Source: UBA2965 sp036526135 | GTDB taxonomy: Bacteria > Pseudomonadota > Gammaproteobacteria > Pseudomonadales > Azotimanducaceae | NCBI GenBank assembly: GCA_036526135.1 | Contig: DATCZA010000038.1 | Coordinates: 1 to 55,721 of the forward strand | Length of the DNA stretch: 55,721 bases | Direction: 5' to 3' | In this document: one piece after another, positions 26,556 to 35,110 of the stretch | Layout of the letters: each line of letters starts with the position of its first letter | Numbering within the stretch: the stretch's first letter is position 1 | Notes under the pieces: model-generated | The model's database searches: none | The model's input: the letters and a program-made list of their open reading frames with translations, nothing else | Told to the model about the DNA's origin: nothing | Translations under genes and position numbers: made by a program

Positions 26556-27089
26556 TCACTGCCCGTAGCGGTCCCGCAACCCGAAGAAGGCCAGGGCGAT
26601 CAGCGCAAGACTGAACGGGATCGCCAGGTAAATCCCGTTGAAACCGAGCACGTCCTCGAGGGTGATGCTGCCGAAATTGGCTCGTTCGATGAGCCCGGAC
26701 TCCAGGTAAGGAAAGACCAGGGAGAACACGAAAGCGCCCACGAAGGCGCCGAGCAGGGTGAACAGCGCGTCGCGTTTGCCCTCTGACGTGCCCACCACAC
26801 AGGTACCCGGGCAATACCCGGAGACCGCCCAACCGATCCCGAAGATGATGCCTCCCAGGGCGATCCCCCAGATGTAGGCAGGCTTGATCGACATGTGGGC
26901 GAGACCGCCGAGGTCGAGCAGGTAGACGCCCAGCGTGCCGACGCCAATGGCCGTAGCCATGAGCTTGATGATCCACATGTCCTTGAGCAGCAGAGTGCCC
27001 AGGATCCGCCGATAGCTGCTGGCACCGCCCATGTAAAGAATCGCGCCGAAAGCACAACCGATGAGGAAACCGATGATCAATGTGTTCAT
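26556..27089 (-). CDS. YeeE/YedE-family (DUF395) sulfur-compound transporter, half B
   Basis: A 177-residue inner-membrane protein with about five hydrophobic segments. It carries the YeeE/YedE signature GYCPGTCVVG after a WGIALGGIIFGIGWAVS helix; the two cysteines are typical of thiosulfate/sulfur-conducting YeeE proteins. Full-length YeeE is about twice as long, and half-size members (PmpA/PmpB, SoxT-like) come in pairs, as here. It has a strong ribosome binding site (AGGAGGA, eight bases before the ATG) and follows its partner by 13 bp. Transport of thiosulfate or another sulfane-sulfur species is inferred. Confidence 0.88.
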   Translation of the reverse strand: MNTLIIGFLIGCAFGAILYMGGASSYRRILGTLLLKDMWIIKLMATAIGVGTLGVYLLDLGGLAHMSIKPAYIWGIALGGIIFGIGWAVSGYCPGTCVVGTSEGKRDALFTLLGAFVGAFVFSLVFPYLESGLIERANFGSITLEDVLGFNGIYLAIPFSLALIALAFFGLRDRYGQ

Positions 27090-27102
27090 TTGCTGATCCT
27101 CC

Positions 27103-27633
27103 TCAGCGCGCCCGGTAGAGAAACTTGGCCATCAGAATGGCGGAACCGAAGGTCATGACCCCGAAGATGAACGACCCCACCGCCAGCTGCGAGATGCCGG
27201 AGATCATGTGGCCGCTGGTGCACCCTCCTGCAAGCCGCGCCCCGAACAACAGCAGCACGCCGCCGAAGAAGGCCGCCGCGTAGCGCTTCGCGTGGGAATC
27301 ACCGAACCGGGCGACCCACATGGCCGGCATCGAGCCTTTATCCGCTTCCGGCTGGCGATTGCGGAGAACGAGATGAGTGACCGCGCCCCCAACCAGCATG
27401 CCCAGGAACAGCATCCAGCCGTAGCCGACGCCCCAATCCGTCTTCTCGCCGTACTTCGCGAGGTACTCGTTGGATTCGGCGAATTGCGGCGCGACTTTGT
27501 GCGCTACCATGGCGTCCGTCACGACGAACTGGGTAGAAACACCGAGCGGCTGGACGAGGGCGGTGGCAAGGGTCAGCAGCAGACCCAGCGCGACCCCGGC
27601 GACTTTCCAGGAAATGATGTAATCCTTGCTCAA
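27103..27633 (-). CDS. YeeE/YedE-family (DUF395) sulfur-compound transporter, half A
   Basis: A membrane protein of 176 residues (starting at TTG 27633), partner of the following half-size YeeE protein. It contains RLAGGCTSGHMISG with the conserved cysteine of the family, plus several hydrophobic helices (VAGVALGLLLTLATALV; WMLFLGMLVGGAVTHLVL; GSFIFGVMTFGSAILMAKF). The frame also has a GTG at 27648, but GGAGG (27646-27642) is eight bases before the TTG and would sit inside the coding region for the GTG, so TTG is preferred. It is divergent from the thioredoxin-like gene across an AT-rich region with an inverted repeat. Confidence 0.85.
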   Translation of the reverse strand: MSKDYIISWKVAGVALGLLLTLATALVQPLGVSTQFVVTDAMVAHKVAPQFAESNEYLAKYGEKTDWGVGYGWMLFLGMLVGGAVTHLVLRNRQPEADKGSMPAMWVARFGDSHAKRYAAAFFGGVLLLFGARLAGGCTSGHMISGISQLAVGSFIFGVMTFGSAILMAKFLYRAR

Positions 27634-27672
27634 CGGAGGAACCTCCACGGTGAACGATGACAGGAACGTACA

Positions 27673-27705
27673 TTATCATTTTCGTATATTAATGAAAACT
27701 GATAA
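27673..27705. promoter_or_regulatory. AT-rich inverted repeat, putative repressor operator
   Basis: TTATCATTTTC (27673-27683) and GAAAACTGATAA (27694-27705) are inverted copies with a single-base indel, flanking GTATATTA (27684-27691). The same octamer lies inverted in the sox intergenic region at 19584-19591. The site lies between the divergent YeeE-type and thioredoxin-like genes in an otherwise GC-rich sequence. I infer control by the ArsR-type sulfur sensor. Confidence 0.5.
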
Positions 27706-27743
27706 AAGGCCCCCTCTTCCGGGGCGGACTCAGGAGTAGACGT

Positions 27744-28205
27744 TTGCTTTTCGCACTCACCCTGGCGGCCGTGACGAGTCTCCTGTCTCCCGCCGACGAC
27801 CTCCAGCATACGGCTGCCCGAGCCGAACGGCTCGGCCTGCCGATTCTCCTGTACGTGTCCCGAAGCGACTGCAGTTTCTGCCGGCGCTTCGAGAACGACG
27901 TGCTGTTTCCCCTGATCCGCTCGGGCGAGATCGATGGGAAAATTCTCATCCGGGAGCTGGAGTGGGACCGCAGCGCGCCAATCGCCGACTTCACCGGCAC
28001 ACGGATCTCTGCCGCGACGTTGGCTGAAAACTACGATGCAAAGCTCACCCCGACCCTCCTGTTTCTCGACCATGAGGGTAAAGAGCTCATCTCACGAATG
28101 ACCGGCTACCATGAGTCGGACTACGCCTCCTACTATCTGGAGGCCGCCGTGGACCTCGCTTTCCAGCGGATGAGCGCGACCATACAGGGGGAAACCGGAA
28201 AATGA
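27744..28205 (+). CDS. Periplasmic thioredoxin-like protein (SoxW-like)
   Basis: A 153-residue thioredoxin-fold protein. The redox motif is Cys43-Ser-Phe-Cys46 in RSDCSFCRRFEND; the cis-proline region is KLTPTLLFLDHEGKEL. The N-terminus (LFALTLAAVTSLLSPA) looks like a short signal peptide, so a periplasmic role is likely. Translation appears to begin at a TTG (27744), with AGGAG seven bases upstream. Periplasmic thioredoxins such as SoxW keep SoxY reduced in other sulfur oxidisers, and the context fits. It overlaps the following gene by 4 bp (ATGA). Confidence 0.85.
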   Translation: MLFALTLAAVTSLLSPADDLQHTAARAERLGLPILLYVSRSDCSFCRRFENDVLFPLIRSGEIDGKILIRELEWDRSAPIADFTGTRISAATLAENYDAKLTPTLLFLDHEGKELISRMTGYHESDYASYYLEAAVDLAFQRMSATIQGETGK

Positions 28206-29446
28206 GCCTGACTGACCAATCCGGCCTTCGAGTTCGCCCGATCTGCCTCGTCGTCCTGCTGGCCTTCCTCGCAGCCTGCCAGGAATCCGACCGGACGCAG
28301 ATCGCCGTACGGGATCTCCCGGTGCCGGCGGGGGCGAGCAGCCAGCTGCCCCACCTTTCGAAAAGCGAGGACGGCACCGTGGTGATGAGCTGGGTCGAGC
28401 AACGACACGCCACAGCCACGCTGCGCCATGCGCGGCTGTCCGATGCGGGCTGGACCCTGCCGGTCACCGTGGCCAGCGGTGACCGATGGTTCGTCAACTG
28501 GGCCGACTTCCCATCCGTCGTTCCCATCCGTGGCAGGATCTGGGCCGCCCATTGGCTGACGAAGAGCCGGGGCGGGTACTACGCCTATGACGTCGCGATG
28601 GCGACGTCGCGTGACGCGGGCGCCACCTGGTCGTCGCCCAGCACGCCCCATCAGGACGGGACCGCGACCGAGCACGGCTTCGTGACCCTGTTCCCGTGGA
28701 ATGGCGACGTGGGCGTGGTCTGGCTCGACGGCCGCCGGACGGCCGAACCCCCGTCGGGGAGCGCAGCATCGAAGGGGATGACCCTGCGCGGCGCTCGCAT
28801 CGGTCCCGATGGCGACGCCCGGGACGGCGAGCTGATCGACGACCTCGTCTGCGATTGCTGCCAGACGGACGCGGCCATGGGTCCGGATGGTCCTTTCGTG
28901 GTCTACCGGAACCGGACGACGGACGAGATCCGGGACATTCGGCTGGCCCGCTTTGTCGATGACGCATGGGAGGCGGATATCTCCGTTGGCGAGGACGGGT
29001 GGGAGATCGCCGGCTGCCCGGTCAACGGCCCCGCCATCGATGTTGTCGGCAACTCTGTGGCCGTCGCCTGGTACACGGAGGCCCAGGGCCGGGCGCGCGT
29101 CCGGCTGAGCCGGTCGAGGGACGGCGGCGCGGGCTTCGGCCCGCCAATCGACGTGAGCGCCGACCGCCCCATCGGGCGCGTGGACGTGGTTCAGTCCCCG
29201 GACGGCGAAACGTTTGTCAGCTGGCTGCGTCGCGGGGACGACGATTCCGCCGAGCTGCGTTTGAGCCGCCTCGCGCCTGACGGCTCCGTCGCCATGGAGA
29301 CGGTCGTCGCCCGAACGTCGGCGGCCCGGCCCTCGGGGTTCCCACAGATGATCTCCGACGCGCACAGCCTGATTTTCGCGTGGACCGAACCGGGCGAGGA
29401 TGATTCGCGCATTCGCTCCGCCCGGGTCGAGCTCACCGAGCGCTGA
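28202..29446 (+). CDS. Cys-rich sialidase-like beta-propeller lipoprotein
   Basis: A 414-residue lipoprotein (VVLLAFLAAC, lipid cysteine 26) with BNR/Asp-box-like repeats such as TSRDAGATWSSP (135-146) and SRSRDGGAGFGPP, pointing to a six-bladed sialidase-type propeller. Unlike sialidases it carries a cysteine cluster, Cys217-x-Cys219-Cys220 in VCDCCQTDAA, and Cys272 in AGCPVNGPA. I know these as conserved in a family mis-named exo-alpha-sialidase. The catalytic sialidase residues are not evident to me. It is translationally coupled to the thioredoxin-like gene, which suggests that its cysteines need reduction or bind a metal. Function unknown. Confidence 0.75.
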   Translation: MSLTDQSGLRVRPICLVVLLAFLAACQESDRTQIAVRDLPVPAGASSQLPHLSKSEDGTVVMSWVEQRHATATLRHARLSDAGWTLPVTVASGDRWFVNWADFPSVVPIRGRIWAAHWLTKSRGGYYAYDVAMATSRDAGATWSSPSTPHQDGTATEHGFVTLFPWNGDVGVVWLDGRRTAEPPSGSAASKGMTLRGARIGPDGDARDGELIDDLVCDCCQTDAAMGPDGPFVVYRNRTTDEIRDIRLARFVDDAWEADISVGEDGWEIAGCPVNGPAIDVVGNSVAVAWYTEAQGRARVRLSRSRDGGAGFGPPIDVSADRPIGRVDVVQSPDGETFVSWLRRGDDDSAELRLSRLAPDGSVAMETVVARTSAARPSGFPQMISDAHSLIFAWTEPGEDDSRIRSARVELTER

Positions 29447-29448
29447 TT

Positions 29449-30384
29449 TCAGTCCTTCGGGCGGCGGCGAAAACCGAGCAATCCGGCCTTGGCCGTCAGC
29501 GGATGACCGAAAAAGGCGACCCGACGCTTATCGGCCGACCGCAGCGCCAGAACCACCTCGCGATCCCCGGCCAGGTTGACCACCTCGTCACACGTCCGTC
29601 CCGTTTCCCCGAGGTATTCGAGCAGCCGTTTGCCAACGGTATGGAGGTTCATGGGGACCTGGCTGGCGCCCAGCAGGGCCTTACCGTTGCAAAGGCCCAC
29701 GAAGGTCCGGTAGTACTTGGGTCTGGTCAGGTCCCGCTCGGAGATGTCGAGCCTGCCCTCCTCCACGACCCCAGGACCGGCTTGCACGGCGGAGTCGAAC
29801 ATGCCGCGGTGATAGGCCCGGATCGGAACCACACCGAGACCGGCCGGCCGGATGCCCAGAATTCGGGTGTAACCATGGGCCTGCAGCTCGCTGATCACGG
29901 TGCCTTCGATCTGGAGCAGGCCCACGGGGGTGAGGGAGTGCAGCTCGGAGACGAAGCTGCTACCGATGACGACGTCCAGCCCGAAATCGGTGAGCGCCTC
30001 CACGGCGGTTACACCCGTTCGGCTGCGCCCGTCGGCGCCAACCAGAACGGGCTCGAAGTGCTGCTCGTCCACCTCGACAAGCAGCATGGCGGCTTCGCCC
30101 TCATGATCGACGTGGTGGACCCGCAACCCGGTTTCCTCGAGCGCCGCGAACAGCTCGACGAGACGTGCCGGTTCGGTGATGGTCTCCGCCACCGCTTCCG
30201 TCGCGGGCAGCGAAAAGCTTCCGCTGGGCACCGCAGCGTCGCTGTCCCGCGCCGTGCCCATCGTCCGATCACAGGCAACGGCAATCGCCACCGAGATGAT
30301 GCCGAGGACGAGGCGGATCACAACCCCGCGGGCCAAGTCGATTGGGGCGCCCCTGCTCACCTGATCTGATTCCCCGTATTGCAT
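29449..30384 (-). CDS. Unknown lipoprotein, distant resemblance to phosphodiester glycosidases
   Basis: A 311-residue protein with an N-terminal hydrophobic stretch ending in a possible lipobox (LGIISVAIAVAC, Cys39). The C-terminal two thirds contain VVIGSSFVSELHSLTPVGLLQIEG, GIRPAGLGVVPIRAYH and VVNLAGDREVVLALR. The order vaguely recalls phosphodiester-glycosidase (DUF2233/NAGPA-like) domains, where NLDGGGS would stand in place of NLAGDRE; the key residues are not all there, so this is a weak suggestion. It is convergent with the propeller lipoprotein (2 bp apart) and divergent from the aldehyde dehydrogenase. Confidence 0.55.
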   Translation of the reverse strand: MQYGESDQVSRGAPIDLARGVVIRLVLGIISVAIAVACDRTMGTARDSDAAVPSGSFSLPATEAVAETITEPARLVELFAALEETGLRVHHVDHEGEAAMLLVEVDEQHFEPVLVGADGRSRTGVTAVEALTDFGLDVVIGSSFVSELHSLTPVGLLQIEGTVISELQAHGYTRILGIRPAGLGVVPIRAYHRGMFDSAVQAGPGVVEEGRLDISERDLTRPKYYRTFVGLCNGKALLGASQVPMNLHTVGKRLLEYLGETGRTCDEVVNLAGDREVVLALRSADKRRVAFFGHPLTAKAGLLGFRRRPKD

Positions 30385-30491
30385 GCCGACAGGCCGCCAT
30401 TATGGCATCACCCGGGCACGCCGCGCGGCCCGCTGTGGCGATCGACGCGCCTTTGTCGCAAACTAACTTTTTCCATTTGAGGGAACGGGCC

Positions 30492-31949
30492 ATGGGGCTA
30501 GACGTGGAAATTCCAGGGCTGACACAGCAGTTCATCGGCGGCGTCTGGCGCGATTCTTCACCGGACACGCTCGTGGACGTCATATCTCCTTCAACCGAGG
30601 AGGTGCTCACACGGGTGGCTGCGCCGACGGTGGCAGACGCCGACCGGGCTGTCGCCGAAGCGCGAGCGGCGTTCGACATGGGACCGTGGGCCCTGATGTC
30701 AGTTGAGGAACGCGTCGAGGTCTGTGCACGGCTTTGCGACGCCCTCGAGGCCCGTCTGGATCAGCTGAATCGCGCCTGGGCATTCGAGTCGGGCGCCACT
30801 ATCGCTCACGGCGAGATGATCAACTCCGGCGCCGGCGTGGCCATCTGGCGCAACGCGCTGGAAGCGGCCGCGTCACTTCCGTGGCAGGAAGACCGGGGGG
30901 ATACGCTCATCGTCCGGGAGCCCATCGGCACGGTTCTCGGGATTCTGACGTTCAACGGGCCCATCGTGCTGATGGGCATGAAGATCATTCCCGCCCTGCT
31001 GGCCGGGTGCACGGTGATCGTGAAACACGCTCCCGAGTCGCCCCTGACTTCCAGGCTCATCGCCGAGGCCATCCGTGAAGCGGACTTTCCGGAGGGCGTG
31101 CTCAGCGTCCTGGCCGCCGACACGCCGGTCACTCAGCATCTGGTGGGCCATCCCGATGTCGACATGGTGGCCCTGACCGGCGGCACGGCCATCGGCGTAG
31201 ATGTGGTCAAACGCACCGCCGACAGGCTGGCCCGCACCGCGCTGGAGCTCGGTGGCAAGTCGCCGGCCATCATCGCCGAGGACGTCGACCTGGAGGACGT
31301 CATGGCGACCCTCGTCGACGGCGCGTCCGGCTTCATGGGCCAGGTTTGCGTGAGCCTCTCGCGCATACTCGCGCCGCGCAGTCGTTACGGCGAGGTGGTC
31401 GATGCCTTTGCCGAGCGCTACGCTGCCTTGCGCGTGGGCGACCCCTTCGATCCCGCCACAGACCGCGGCCCACTGGCCGTGGAGCGGGCCCGGGAACGCA
31501 CCGAACGCTACGTCGCCGGCGCGCATCAGGAAGGCGCCCGGATCGTCACCGGCGGTCGGCGGCCCCCCCACCTGGACCGCGGCTGGTACTACGAGCCGAC
31601 CCTGCTGGCCGACGTCCACAACGGCATGACGGTGGCCAGGGAAGAGATCTTCGGCCCGGTAACCGCGGTCATTCCCTACGAGGGCATCGACGAAGCGGTG
31701 CAGATCGCCAACGACTCACCTTTCGGGCTCGCGGCGTCGGTCTATACCCGCGACCAGGATCTGGCAATGCAGGTGGCGCGCCAGCTGCGCAGCGGCAGCG
31801 TGGCCGTGAACGCCGCCGGCGTCTCGCTGACCCAGCCATTCGGCGGGTACAAGCAGTCGGGATGGGGCCGCGAGTGTGGACCGGAAGGAATTCTGGAGTT
31901 CACCCAGATCAAGCAGATCGTCCTCGGCGCCAGCTATCTGGACGGCTGA
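30492..31949 (+). CDS. Aldehyde dehydrogenase family protein
   Basis: A second NAD(P)+-dependent aldehyde dehydrogenase, 485 residues from ATG 30492. Catalytic residues are all there: Asn155 in LTFNGP, Lys178 in VIVKHA, Glu252 in LELGGKSP and Cys286 in FMGQVCVSLSR; it ends with QPFGGYKQSGWGRECG. The frame is open to an upstream ATG at 30342, but that extension overlaps the divergent gene's start and has no family similarity. The 107-bp gap holds no clear promoter. It is convergent with the MFS gene 15 bp away. It differs clearly from the ALDH at 1.3-2.7 kb, so it is not a recent duplicate. Confidence 0.92.
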   Translation: MGLDVEIPGLTQQFIGGVWRDSSPDTLVDVISPSTEEVLTRVAAPTVADADRAVAEARAAFDMGPWALMSVEERVEVCARLCDALEARLDQLNRAWAFESGATIAHGEMINSGAGVAIWRNALEAAASLPWQEDRGDTLIVREPIGTVLGILTFNGPIVLMGMKIIPALLAGCTVIVKHAPESPLTSRLIAEAIREADFPEGVLSVLAADTPVTQHLVGHPDVDMVALTGGTAIGVDVVKRTADRLARTALELGGKSPAIIAEDVDLEDVMATLVDGASGFMGQVCVSLSRILAPRSRYGEVVDAFAERYAALRVGDPFDPATDRGPLAVERARERTERYVAGAHQEGARIVTGGRRPPHLDRGWYYEPTLLADVHNGMTVAREEIFGPVTAVIPYEGIDEAVQIANDSPFGLAASVYTRDQDLAMQVARQLRSGSVAVNAAGVSLTQPFGGYKQSGWGRECGPEGILEFTQIKQIVLGASYLDG

Positions 31950-31963
31950 TCTGGCAGGCCGGC

Positions 31964-33337
31964 CTACGGCTTCCCTCCCTGCGCGCCGAGCTCCGCCGCA
32001 CGGGTGATGTAGGGCTTCATGCCGACGCTCAGCAGCACCACCGCCATAGGCCCCATGACGACAGAGACCAGCGCCATGGAATAGGCCAGCGCCGAGGTGT
32101 CTGCAAAGATGAAATCGGTGGAAGCGGCGACGAGCGTGGGCCCGAGCCCCAGACCGAGCACGTTGGTGGTAACAACGTACATCCCCGCGACGACACCGCG
32201 CATCTCGTTGGGCGTCACGAACTGCATAGTGGACGTCATGAGCGCCAGAGGCAGAGTGACGAAGAAGCTCGCAAGCGCGATGCAGACCAGCGCACCCTCC
32301 GCGCTTGACTGCCAGGGCAGCGCGACCATGCTCAGCGTCGCGCAGCCGGCAGCGATCACGGCAAGCCGCAGCGGGTAGTCGGGGTATCCGCGCCGTTCCA
32401 GAACACGTGCCACGGTGGGCCCCGACAGCACCCCCGCGGAACCGGCAAAGAGCGCGATGAAGCCGTAGACCCGCCCCGCCTGAGCCAGATCCCACTCGTA
32501 GACCCTCACAAGCACCGTGGGCGTCCACGCCTGCAGCCCGTAAAGCATCACCACGATGCAGGGCACCCCGAGATGCAGGGAGGTGTAGATGCCTCTGTGT
32601 CGCCACAGGTAGCCAAGCACGTCCCGCCAGGGCGGGGCGATGAGCTCGGCGTCCTTGCGACCATGACGGACGGGTTCACGCACCGTGCCGACCAGCGCCG
32701 CGATGAGCACGCCGGGCAGCCCTACCGCGATGAAGGTCAGCTGCCATGGCGCCAGCTGGCCCAGCAAAGGCACCTCCACGAAGTCGACGTCGCGGGTCCA
32801 GTCGAGCACCTGTGCGCCTGCGATCATGGCAATACCGGCGCCGAGGTACGGACCCATCAGGTAGACGCTGATGGGGCGCGAAAGACGCTCCGGGCGAAAG
32901 TAGTCCGACAGCACGGACCATGCCGCGGGCGCCAGCGAAGCCTCGCCAGCCCCCACGCCCAGGCGCGAGACGAGTATCTGGGTGTAGGTGCGCGACAGCC
33001 CGCAGGAGATGGTGGTCGCGCTCCAGACCAGCACGCCGCCGATCATGATGGCCACGCGGTTGAACCGATCCACCATGCGCCCCACGGGAACGCTCAGAAG
33101 CACGTAGGTGACTGCGAACGCAAAGCCCTGGAGGATGCTGACTTCCGTATCGGAGATCCCGAAGTGATCCCGAATGGGCTCGACCAGGAGGTTCAGTACC
33201 TGCCGATCCACGAAAGAGAAAGTGAAGGCGATGAGCAGGATGATGGTGGCGTACCATCCCCGCGCGGCGGACGGCCATTCGGCCGCGTCGTCATTGGCAG
33301 ACTGCAAAGGGGCCCCTCCCGGGCTTGAGCTGATCAC
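31964..33337 (-). CDS. MFS transporter, spinster-like
   Basis: A 457-residue major-facilitator protein with 12 predicted membrane helices. The first helix region reads FSFVDRQVLNLLVEPIRDHFGISDTEVSILQG, the pattern of spinster/phthalate-type MFS members in proteobacterial catabolic clusters. The loop 2-3 motif is GRMVDRFNRVAIMIGG. It is divergent from the D-aminoacylase-type gene with only 59 bp between the starts, so the two probably share a control region and it may import the amidase substrate. Substrate unknown. Confidence 0.88.
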   Translation of the reverse strand: MISSSPGGAPLQSANDDAAEWPSAARGWYATIILLIAFTFSFVDRQVLNLLVEPIRDHFGISDTEVSILQGFAFAVTYVLLSVPVGRMVDRFNRVAIMIGGVLVWSATTISCGLSRTYTQILVSRLGVGAGEASLAPAAWSVLSDYFRPERLSRPISVYLMGPYLGAGIAMIAGAQVLDWTRDVDFVEVPLLGQLAPWQLTFIAVGLPGVLIAALVGTVREPVRHGRKDAELIAPPWRDVLGYLWRHRGIYTSLHLGVPCIVVMLYGLQAWTPTVLVRVYEWDLAQAGRVYGFIALFAGSAGVLSGPTVARVLERRGYPDYPLRLAVIAAGCATLSMVALPWQSSAEGALVCIALASFFVTLPLALMTSTMQFVTPNEMRGVVAGMYVVTTNVLGLGLGPTLVAASTDFIFADTSALAYSMALVSVVMGPMAVVLLSVGMKPYITRAAELGAQGGKP

Positions 33338-33396
33338 CGGGCTTTGGTAACGCGCCGGAAAGCTATATCTTACGGGCTAACAACGGGAGGAGCGAG

Positions 33397-35106
33397 ATGC
33401 TCGATCTGATCATCAGGAACGGCCGCATCATCGACGGCACCGGCGCGCCGGCGTTCAGCGGCGATCTCGGCATAGTCGGCGGACGCATCGCCGCGGTTGG
33501 CTCGGTCGCCGACGACGCGCGGCGGGAAATAGACGCGGCGGGTCGGGTGGTCGCCCCCGGCTTCGTGGACGTGCACACTCATTACGATGCCCAGGTCTTC
33601 TGGGACGGCACGCTGAGCCCGTCGTGTTACCACGGCGTGACCACCATATTCGGCGGCCATTGCGGTTTCAGCATCGCGCCGCTGAGCACCGAGGCGGCCC
33701 CCTACCTGCTCCACATGCTGGCCCGCGTGGAAGGAATGCCGGTGGCGAGCCTGGAGGCCGGAGTGCCCTGGGACTGGCAGAGCTTTGCCGAGTATCTCGG
33801 CAAGCTCGATGGGCGGCTGGGGATCAACGCGGGTTTCATGGCCGGCCACAGCGCCATCCGCCGGGTCGTCATGGGTGAGCGCGCGGTCGGCCATCAAGCC
33901 AGCGACGCGGAGATCCGGAGCATGGCCGACCTGCTGGATCGCTGTCTGGCTGAAGGTGCCATGGGCTTCTCCTCCACGCTCTCCCCAACCCACAACGACG
34001 CGGACGGTCAGCCCGTTCCCTCCCGGCACGCCAGTCGCGAAGAGCTCATCGAGCTGGCGCGCGTGTGCGGCCTGCACGAGGGGACCAGCATCGAGTTTCT
34101 CCCCGAGGTAGGGACGTTCTCCGAGGAAACCAAGCAGCTGATGTCGGACCTTTCGACAACCGCAGGCCGCCCGGTCAACTGGAACGTGCTCACACCGGGC
34201 AATCCGGAAGTCGTGGCAAGCCAGCTCGACGCCAGCGACGTCGCCAGACGCAACGGAGGCAAGGTGGTGGCGCTCACGGTTCCCCAGCCGGTGCTGCTCA
34301 GAATCAACCTCTACGGCGGCATGGTGTTCGACGCGATGCCCGGCTGGGCGCCGCTGTTCGAGCTGCCCGTTCCCGAGCGCATCGAAGCGCTGAAGGATCC
34401 CGCCCGGCGCCGCGCGCTCGATGCCAGCGCCAACTCCGGCGGCCCCTTCAAGGAGCTGGCCGAGTGGCGCAAAGTGCTCGTGCACGCCACCTTCCGACCC
34501 GAGAACAAACAATTGGAGGGCCGCACCATCGGCTCGATTGCCGACGAGCAGGGCAAAGAGCCCATCGACGCCCTCTTCGACCTCGCCATCTCCGAGGGCC
34601 TGCGGACCTCGTTCATGCCCCCCGCTTTCGCGGGCAGCGGCGACGAGTCCCTGTGGGCCGTCCGCGGCGAGCTCTGGCAGGATGAGCGAACGGTCATCGG
34701 CGCCTCGGACGCGGGCGCCCATCTGGACATGATCGACACCTTTGCCTTTTCGACCCAGGTGCTCGGCAACGGCGTTCGCAAATACGGCGTGATCTCTCTG
34801 GAAGAAGCCGTCCACCAGATCACCCAGGTGCCTGCGGAACTGTTCGGACTGCGGGAGCGCGGCCGCCTGGAGAGCGGCTGGCATGCGGACGTGGTCGTGT
34901 TCGACCCGGAAACCGTGGCCACTGGCCCAACGCACGTGCGATCGGACCTCCCGGCGGGAGAGCCCCGGGTCTATGCCGACGCTGTGGGCGTGGATCACGT
35001 GATCGTGAACGGTGTCGAGATCGTCCGGGATGGGACCCATACCGGCGCCTTGCCCGGCACCACCCTGAGATCGGGTCTGGATACCCAGACGCCGCGAATG
35101 GACTGA
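33397..35106 (+). CDS. N-acyl-D-amino-acid deacylase family amidohydrolase
   Basis: A 569-residue amidohydrolase-superfamily enzyme. The metal-binding start motif is GFVDVHTHYDAQVFWD (His60, His62), after the small beta-domain LDLIIRNGRIIDGTG. TTIFGGHCGFSIAP holds the cysteine that ligates zinc in D-aminoacylases. GASDAGAHLDMID near the C-terminus carries the catalytic aspartate motif. Characterised members hydrolyse N-acyl-D-amino acids. GGGAGGA stands just before the ATG. It is convergent with the isochorismatase-family gene (4 bp apart), next to the hydantoinase genes, which supports a role in D-amino acid or ureide breakdown. The exact substrate is not determined by the sequence. Confidence 0.88.
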   Translation: MLDLIIRNGRIIDGTGAPAFSGDLGIVGGRIAAVGSVADDARREIDAAGRVVAPGFVDVHTHYDAQVFWDGTLSPSCYHGVTTIFGGHCGFSIAPLSTEAAPYLLHMLARVEGMPVASLEAGVPWDWQSFAEYLGKLDGRLGINAGFMAGHSAIRRVVMGERAVGHQASDAEIRSMADLLDRCLAEGAMGFSSTLSPTHNDADGQPVPSRHASREELIELARVCGLHEGTSIEFLPEVGTFSEETKQLMSDLSTTAGRPVNWNVLTPGNPEVVASQLDASDVARRNGGKVVALTVPQPVLLRINLYGGMVFDAMPGWAPLFELPVPERIEALKDPARRRALDASANSGGPFKELAEWRKVLVHATFRPENKQLEGRTIGSIADEQGKEPIDALFDLAISEGLRTSFMPPAFAGSGDESLWAVRGELWQDERTVIGASDAGAHLDMIDTFAFSTQVLGNGVRKYGVISLEEAVHQITQVPAELFGLRERGRLESGWHADVVVFDPETVATGPTHVRSDLPAGEPRVYADAVGVDHVIVNGVEIVRDGTHTGALPGTTLRSGLDTQTPRMD

Positions 35107-35110
35107 TCGT

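Noticed and set aside
28202..29446. True exo-alpha-sialidase
   Set aside because: Asp-box-like repeats only; I do not find the catalytic arginine triad, and the cysteine cluster argues for another role.
1323..31949. The two aldehyde dehydrogenases as a recent duplication
   Set aside because: The proteins differ throughout apart from catalytic motifs, including the motif around the nucleophile.
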